Shown in pieces: positions 7,353 to 10,606 of a stretch of DNA of 10,606 nt (the first letter of the stretch is position 1; each line of letters starts with the position of its first letter). The notes under the pieces are model-generated. The model was not told the DNA's origin. It was given only the letters and a program-made list of their open reading frames with translations, and ran no database searches. Source of the stretch: JBEKDJ01 sp050014415 (GTDB taxonomy: Bacteria > Desulfobacterota > BSN033 > UBA1163); assembly GCA_050014415.1 (NCBI GenBank), contig JBEKDJ010000227.1, forward strand, positions 1 to 10,606. Reading direction: 5' to 3'. A program made the position numbers and the translations under genes.

Positions 7353-8267
7353 ATGCTAGAAAAGACACAAGGGAAAATTGTTTATCTTTTGGGAGCAGGA
7401 GCAACTCATGCTGAAATGATTAATCTCCAAAAACATCTTTCTGAAAACTTTTTGGAGAAAAATGGGTTGTTGATTTCACACGTTTCTCAAAGAGTAATTA
7501 AAAAGTTTCGTACCATCCGAACCTATTTAAAGGACATTGAAATGGTTTCAAGTCCAAAAGGTTCTTTGAATATCGAGCTACTAATAAGCCTTATTGAACA
7601 TAATAACATCAAAGATGCAGATAAAAAGACCAGAAGATTAAAGAACCTAGTTCGAAAGGATATCTCATTTAGACTAACCAAAAGTCGCCTAAAAAGATTT
7701 TATCTACACAAAGCTTTGTTAGAACTTCATTCAAAAACCAAAGAGAAAGAAACATTGCTTGGCATAATTTCCCTGAATTATGATCATGTTATAGATGAGG
7801 CATTTAACTGGAGAAGTATCAAAATATGTGGAAGAAAAAGAACTGTTCCTATAATTCCCTTGGGTGTAGACAAAAATTATCTGCAAATACCATACAATTT
7901 TATTTGGGGTCGCGCCCTGGAAATTTTGACAGAATGCGACATACTCCGAGTAATAGGCTGCTCCCTCAGCCAAAATGATATTGCTTTAATTGATTTATTA
8001 TTTAAGGCCCATTTAGAAAAAGAGGAGGCCTTTGAAGTTCAAGTAATAAGCGCAGAGAATATTGCCACGCAAATAAAAAATAATTATGGATTTTCCCCCA
8101 AAATTACAAGTCTCGGAAGAATCGAGGGCAACCTGGTACCGGATCCAATTCAATCTAACGACGACGGTAACGCCTTTAAAATATGGCTGAAAGCAAAAGC
8201 CAGTAGAATGTTAAAAGAAGATGAGATCAAAAGAACTGGTTACCTAAAAAAACTTTTTGATTTATAA
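7353..8267 (+). CDS. SIR2-like domain protein, probable defence NADase-fold effector
   Basis: A 304-residue protein with a SIR2-type Rossmann fold. The NAD-binding signature VYLLGAGATHAE is at residues 10-21, SLNYD at 140-144 (the Asn is normally catalytic in SIR2 NADases), PIIPLGVDK (166-174) fits the segment before the last strand, and RVIGCSLSQND (199-209) is the usual G-x-S...D end of the fold. Such proteins act in many anti-phage systems by degrading NAD+. Oddity: the segment normally carrying the His-Gly between NYD and the Pro-rich strand is missing; only about 20 residues separate them, so the fold may be internally deleted or the enzyme inactive or divergent. The start at ATG 7353 is needed for GAGAT, but no good ribosome site precedes it, only the methyltransferase relic ending 10 bases upstream. 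It is clearly more AT-rich than the R-M genes. It forms an operon with the DUF262 gene (17-base gap). Confidence 0.78.
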   Translation: MLEKTQGKIVYLLGAGATHAEMINLQKHLSENFLEKNGLLISHVSQRVIKKFRTIRTYLKDIEMVSSPKGSLNIELLISLIEHNNIKDADKKTRRLKNLVRKDISFRLTKSRLKRFYLHKALLELHSKTKEKETLLGIISLNYDHVIDEAFNWRSIKICGRKRTVPIIPLGVDKNYLQIPYNFIWGRALEILTECDILRVIGCSLSQNDIALIDLLFKAHLEKEEAFEVQVISAENIATQIKNNYGFSPKITSLGRIEGNLVPDPIQSNDDGNAFKIWLKAKASRMLKEDEIKRTGYLKKLFDL

Positions 8268-8284
8268 TTACAGGAGTGCGACTA

Positions 8285-9379
8285 ATGCCAAAAGATATTA
8301 AAACGAATGGAAGAAGATATATTCTACAAATAACAATTAAAGAGTTCATTGACGATTATGTTTATCGAATCGATTTAGATGCAGATTACCAAAGAGAGAA
8401 AATATGGTCAAGAAAGCAACAGGAATTATTGCTTGACTCTATACTTACTGACATAGATATACCCAAAATTTACCTTGTAGAAACACCTGACAGCAAACAA
8501 TTTAGCTTCGAATGTATCGATGGAAAGCAGCGTATGTCAACTCTATTATATTTCTTTAAACCGGATCCAAATGAAGAACCTTTAAGAGTTAAAGTTGCCG
8601 GAGAAAATCATACTTATAAGCAGTTAAAAAAGGAATATCCAAAGATAGCGAAAAAAATTGAAGATTACGAATTGAGTTTTAGCATCTACAGGAGTGTTGA
8701 TGATGAACTTGTAAGAGAAATATTCAGAAGATTACAATTAGGCGTTAGACTTAATTCGGGCGAGTTATTAAAAACTAGGACGGGCACGATTAGAGACTTT
8801 ATATATAAAGAAATTGGAAATGATGGCCCATTCTTTAGACACACAAAGTTGTCTGAAAAAAGATTTTCAAGGCCGTTCACATTGGCCCAAGTATGTATTA
8901 ATTCGTTTAAACGAATTGAAACTGGTGATTTTGTAAGAGCAAGATTGCCAGATATCGAAGACTTTTTCGAAGATTATCACGACCTAAAGAAGAATGATGA
9001 GAATTTATCCCGAATAAAGGAAGTTCTCCAAATTATGGACAGGGAATTTGGGAAAAATGCCCAGATTATTTCAAGTAGGGCTGTTGCTGTTTCGGCATAT
9101 TTATTTATTGAGGAGTTATACTTAAATAAGAAAAGCAATCTTATTCCAGAATTTGTTAAATTTCTTGTCAAATTGCTGAATGAAATTGATGAGAATATGG
9201 AACTCCTAAGGAAATATAAGAGACCGGAAAATACTTGCGTAATGGAGGATTTCCAAAAATATATTTTACAGGCTTCAGTCGAACCATACGCCATTAGAAG
9301 AAGACATGAATTTCTGAAGAGAGGTTTTGATTATTACTTAAGTCCAGAGACGAAGGGAAGAATTTTGGATAGTAAATAA
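8285..9379 (+). CDS. DUF262 domain protein (ParB/Srx-like, GmrS-type N-terminal family)
   Basis: A 364-residue protein with the DUF262 hallmarks: DADYQRE followed by W (32-41), Q45/Q46 and DSIL (51-54), P60 before a strand, IDGKQRMSTL (78-87) and FRRLQLGVRLNSGELLKTR (147-165). This fold binds nucleotides and forms the nuclease or NTPase half of GmrSD, BrxU and SspE defence proteins. The usual C-terminal HNH (DUF1524) nuclease is absent; the C-terminal half is helical and charged, and ends with RRRHEFLKRGFDYYLSP (334-350). It may therefore be a stand-alone sensor or NTPase working with the SIR2-like protein encoded 17 bases upstream. The ATG at 8285 is preferred over the GTG at 8276 because AGGAG (8272-8276) sits eight bases before it. 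It shares the AT-rich composition and codon use of its partner, suggesting joint transfer. Domain call firm; function inferred. Confidence 0.88.
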   Translation: MPKDIKTNGRRYILQITIKEFIDDYVYRIDLDADYQREKIWSRKQQELLLDSILTDIDIPKIYLVETPDSKQFSFECIDGKQRMSTLLYFFKPDPNEEPLRVKVAGENHTYKQLKKEYPKIAKKIEDYELSFSIYRSVDDELVREIFRRLQLGVRLNSGELLKTRTGTIRDFIYKEIGNDGPFFRHTKLSEKRFSRPFTLAQVCINSFKRIETGDFVRARLPDIEDFFEDYHDLKKNDENLSRIKEVLQIMDREFGKNAQIISSRAVAVSAYLFIEELYLNKKSNLIPEFVKFLVKLLNEIDENMELLRKYKRPENTCVMEDFQKYILQASVEPYAIRRRHEFLKRGFDYYLSPETKGRILDSK

Positions 9380-9392
9380 CCTCTTTAGTATA

Positions 9393-9430
9393 TCCACCAC
9401 TGTGAAGTTCAGCTTTCTCCTGAAGGTGGA
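9393..9430 (+). other. Imperfect hairpin downstream of the DUF262 gene
   Basis: TCCACC (9393-9398) pairs with GGTGGA (9425-9430), and inside it TTCAG (9408-9412) pairs with CTGAA (9420-9424) around a seven-base loop, with nine unpaired bases on the left arm. No T-run follows, so it is not a classical terminator. It might slow transcription or protect the 3' end of the operon mRNA. Confidence 0.35.
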
Positions 9431-9526
9431 AATACCCCTCAATCTTCATGGGCAATCTGGCGTCGTTTATTTTCTTTACTTTTTCTTTATGGAAGATCTC
9501 TTCTCTTCGTAATGCCGGTTATGTGA

Positions 9527-9619
9527 CTAATTGAAGAGAGTGAGTCCATTACAGATCCTGAAGTTCGCCGAAATGTTGCTAAAGTTTGCATTCGAGTTTC
9601 CAAGTATGTTGCAGCATAA
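9527..9619 (+). pseudogene. Short open stretch ending before the attC-like site; possible gene remnant
   Basis: After a stop at 9524-9526 a frame is open for 30 codons (ending RRNVAKVCIRVSKYVAA) and stops 14 bases before the first attC-like site. It has no start codon or ribosome site and I recognise no family. Its position directly before a recombination site is what the tail of an earlier cassette gene would look like, but it could be chance. Confidence 0.22.
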
Positions 9620-9633
9620 ATAGAATGGTGCAT

Positions 9634-9714
9634 ACATAACGGCTGGAGCCAACCGCGGGTAGCGTCGTTGACGTGGGATCATGGGAGCGCGGCCGCTCAC
9701 CCTGATCGTTGGAT
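9634..9714 (+). other. attC-like site 1 (integron cassette recombination site)
   Basis: An imperfect palindrome of about 80 bases with the attC layout. The left end is ACATAAC (like RYYYAAC, one mismatch) and the right end is GTTGGAT (9708-9714), an exact GTTRRRY core. Nested pairs are TAACG with CGTTG, GAGC (9646-9649) with GCTC (9695-9698), and CCGCG (9653-9657) with CGCGG (9688-9692). Spacers between the outer and inner pairs are unequal (4 and 8 bases), so the match is imperfect. The ribosome site of the next gene begins 13 bases after it. No integrase gene is in the window. Confidence 0.42.
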
Positions 9715-10195
9715 TGCAGAATTCATGGAGACACCAACATGAGTGACTTGATGAAGAAAAAAGTCTTAAAGCATTTAAGCGGTGATGGCCCTGTTACACC
9801 GACAGGGAAAGCCAAATACCAAATCAAAGGTAACATAGTTCATATACGCTTTTGCTCGGCTAACCAAATGGCCCCGGCCAAGTTCAAGTTCAATATCAAC
9901 CCCAATACCTTATCGGCAGATTTTGAGTTATGGATCTGTGGATCTTCCGACTGCTACTACCTTATACCAATTGCCTCCCTGAAAGCAATATACGATAATC
10001 CGAACACCTACATAGATCGACATCATGAGGAAATCAGGGTCGTTTCAGTTGACACGGCGACGGATACGGTTACTTATGCTGCTGGAGGCCAACATCAGTC
10101 GATCAGAGAATATAGACAAACAAAATTGTAAGAACCAATTGTAACACTGCGGCTACCGGATCGCCGATAAACCCGGCTCCCGGTGAGTCGCAGTG
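9709..10195 (+). mobile_element. Putative integron gene cassette
   Basis: If recombination occurs after the G of each GTTRRRY core, the unit from 9709 to 10195 is a 487-base cassette. It holds one gene in plus orientation, without its own evident promoter, starting 30 bases from the left junction and ending 7 bases before the right-hand attC-like site. These are the size and spacing of typical cassettes. The next reading frame also begins a few bases after the second site, as in an array. The integrase and attI would have to lie outside the window. Confidence 0.42.
9739..10131 (+). CDS. Hypothetical protein, probable cassette gene
   Basis: A 130-residue soluble protein I do not recognise. 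The ATG at 9739 follows GGAG (9727-9730) by eight bases, a clear ribosome site; a TTG at 9709 would add ten residues but lacks support. The N-terminus is basic (MSDLMKKKVLKHL), followed by a strand-rich core: YQIKGNIVHIRFC, then KFKFNINPNTLSADFELWIC, YYLIPIASLKAIYDNP and EIRVVSVDTATDTVTYAAGG. Alternation of strands with ADFELWICG and YLIPI faintly recalls small PD-(D/E)XK or DNA-binding alpha/beta folds, but a clear catalytic triad is not visible, so no function is assigned. There is no signal peptide or membrane segment. It stands alone between two attC-like palindromes with no promoter of its own, so it may depend on upstream transcription. It is less AT-rich than the SIR2-DUF262 pair. Confidence 0.75.
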   Translation: MSDLMKKKVLKHLSGDGPVTPTGKAKYQIKGNIVHIRFCSANQMAPAKFKFNINPNTLSADFELWICGSSDCYYLIPIASLKAIYDNPNTYIDRHHEEIRVVSVDTATDTVTYAAGGQHQSIREYRQTKL

Positions 10196-10201
10196 TTAAG
10201 C
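10139..10201 (+). other. attC-like site 2 / long hairpin after the cassette gene
   Basis: TAACACTGCG (10142-10151) is perfectly complementary to CGCAGTGTTA (10189-10198), and the stem continues inward to ACCGG (10155-10159) with CCGGT (10180-10184) with one bulged base, around a 20-base loop. It ends in GTTAAGC (10195-10201), an exact GTTRRRY core. A single extrahelical base is also typical of attC. Against it: the left outer box (TTGTAAC) matches only TAAC, and the region between the boxes is fully paired, which is unusual. No T-run follows, so it is not a standard terminator. Confidence 0.48.
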
Positions 10202-10205
10202 CACA

Positions 10206-10331
10206 ATGATGATTAGCGCAATTACAATAAGAAAAGCCGTCATTGGGGACGCTGAGACGGTAACGGCTGTGGGGATGTACTTAAGTTATTTAAGTAATCT
10301 GAGGCGGGATGCAAGTTCTCATGCATCTTAA
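10206..10331 (+). pseudogene. Truncated GNAT-family N-acetyltransferase (N-terminus only)
   Basis: An ATG-ATG pair at 10206/10209, five bases after the attC-like core, opens a 41-codon frame beginning MMISAITIRKAVIGDAETVT. The block ITIRKAVIGDAETV is the first strand and helix of GNAT acetyltransferases (commonly IRxAxxxDAxxI). After about 22 residues the similarity ends (MYLSYLSNLRRDASSHAS, then TAA), and the acetyl-CoA-binding motif is absent. GNAT enzymes are common cassette cargo, so this fits a second, broken cassette. The call rests on a short stretch. Confidence 0.45.
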
Positions 10332-10469
10332 GATATTTCTTCAGGCTTACCGCGAGATGGCAAATCGTTCGGCTTATGGAGAAAGGAAATCTTTATCTTG
10401 AGGGTTTAAAACCAGCTTTTTCAGTTAGTATTACTTTTCAACTACGCCCAGTGCGAAGCACAGAAATTC

Positions 10470-10606
10470 CTATCTTCCATCAATGATCCGACGGCCTTCA
10501 ACACGGTCGAGAATTTCGATAAACTTTGTTTTTCGGGCATTGGCTTGGCGGAGTTTGAGTAGATAATCTTTCCACTCTCCCTCTTTCTTCAGTTTTTTCA
10601 AAAGAC
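10470..10606 (-). CDS. C-terminal end of a probable SWIM zinc-finger protein (partial)
   Basis: The minus strand is open from the right edge of the window to a TAG at 10470-10472, giving 44 residues. The frame contains EWKDYLLKLRQANARKTKF and ends ILDRVEGRRIIDGR. The pattern (W..YL..LR..N.RK..F...LD.L.GRRI) matches, as I remember it, the extreme C-terminus of bacterial SWIM zinc-finger proteins. The zinc ligands would lie outside the window, so the family call is tentative; the reading frame itself looks real. It is transcribed toward the cassette-like region, marking where the accessory segment may end. Confidence 0.5.
   Translation of the reverse strand, partial: LLKKLKKEGEWKDYLLKLRQANARKTKFIEILDRVEGRRIIDGR

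Noticed and set aside
10142..10198. Long hairpin as an intrinsic terminator for the hypothetical gene
   Set aside because: No T-run follows on the plus strand, and the GTTRRRY end with an adjacent new reading frame fits attC better.
1..10606. CRISPR array, rRNA or transposase genes
   Set aside because: No regularly spaced short repeats, no rRNA signature and no transposase-like reading frame were seen on either strand.

Overview
The window looks like accessory DNA from an anaerobic bacterium. The tungsten/molybdenum-type aldehyde:ferredoxin oxidoreductase at the left end suggests anaerobic metabolism. The LexA has an Escherichia-like recognition helix and a perfect CTGT-N8-ACAG operator, which fits a proteobacterium or Desulfobacterota-like lineage. 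This placement is inference; there is no rRNA or other phylogenetic marker in the window.

Layout. (1) 25-3716, minus strand: an AOR-family oxidoreductase and a DapA/N-acetylneuraminate-lyase-family aldolase, separated by about 740 bp in which I recognise no gene. (2) 3820-3940: a divergent control region with a promoter for the aldolase and a well-formed sigma70-type promoter for lexA whose spacer carries the LexA box. (3) 3940-6987, plus strand: lexA, then 28 bp later a DNA methyltransferase, then a PD-(D/E)XK restriction endonuclease that probably starts at a TTG overlapping the methyltransferase stop. The three genes look like one operon, which would place a type II restriction-modification (R-M) system behind a self-repressed SOS promoter. 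(4) 6988-7346: about 210 bp without a recognised gene, then a 90%-identical second copy of the last ~145 bp of the methyltransferase gene, still in frame. This is the relic of a second R-M unit, and it leaves the endonuclease gene bracketed by direct repeats. (5) 7353-9379: a visibly more AT-rich two-gene operon encoding a SIR2-like (NADase-fold) protein and a DUF262/ParB-fold protein. It is a good candidate defence module; the SIR2 domain seems to lack the segment that normally carries the catalytic His-Gly. (6) 9634-10331: two integron attC-like sites enclosing a 130-residue protein of unknown function, followed directly by the N-terminal stub of a GNAT acetyltransferase. This reads like a short piece of a gene-cassette array. 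(7) 10470-10606, minus strand: the C-terminal end of a probable SWIM-zinc-finger protein.

Taken together, the right two thirds of the window is a defence/accessory island: an SOS-linked R-M system, a SIR2-DUF262 pair and probable integron cassettes, with recombination scars between the modules. The proposed joint regulation and defence roles are inferred from motifs and gene order.
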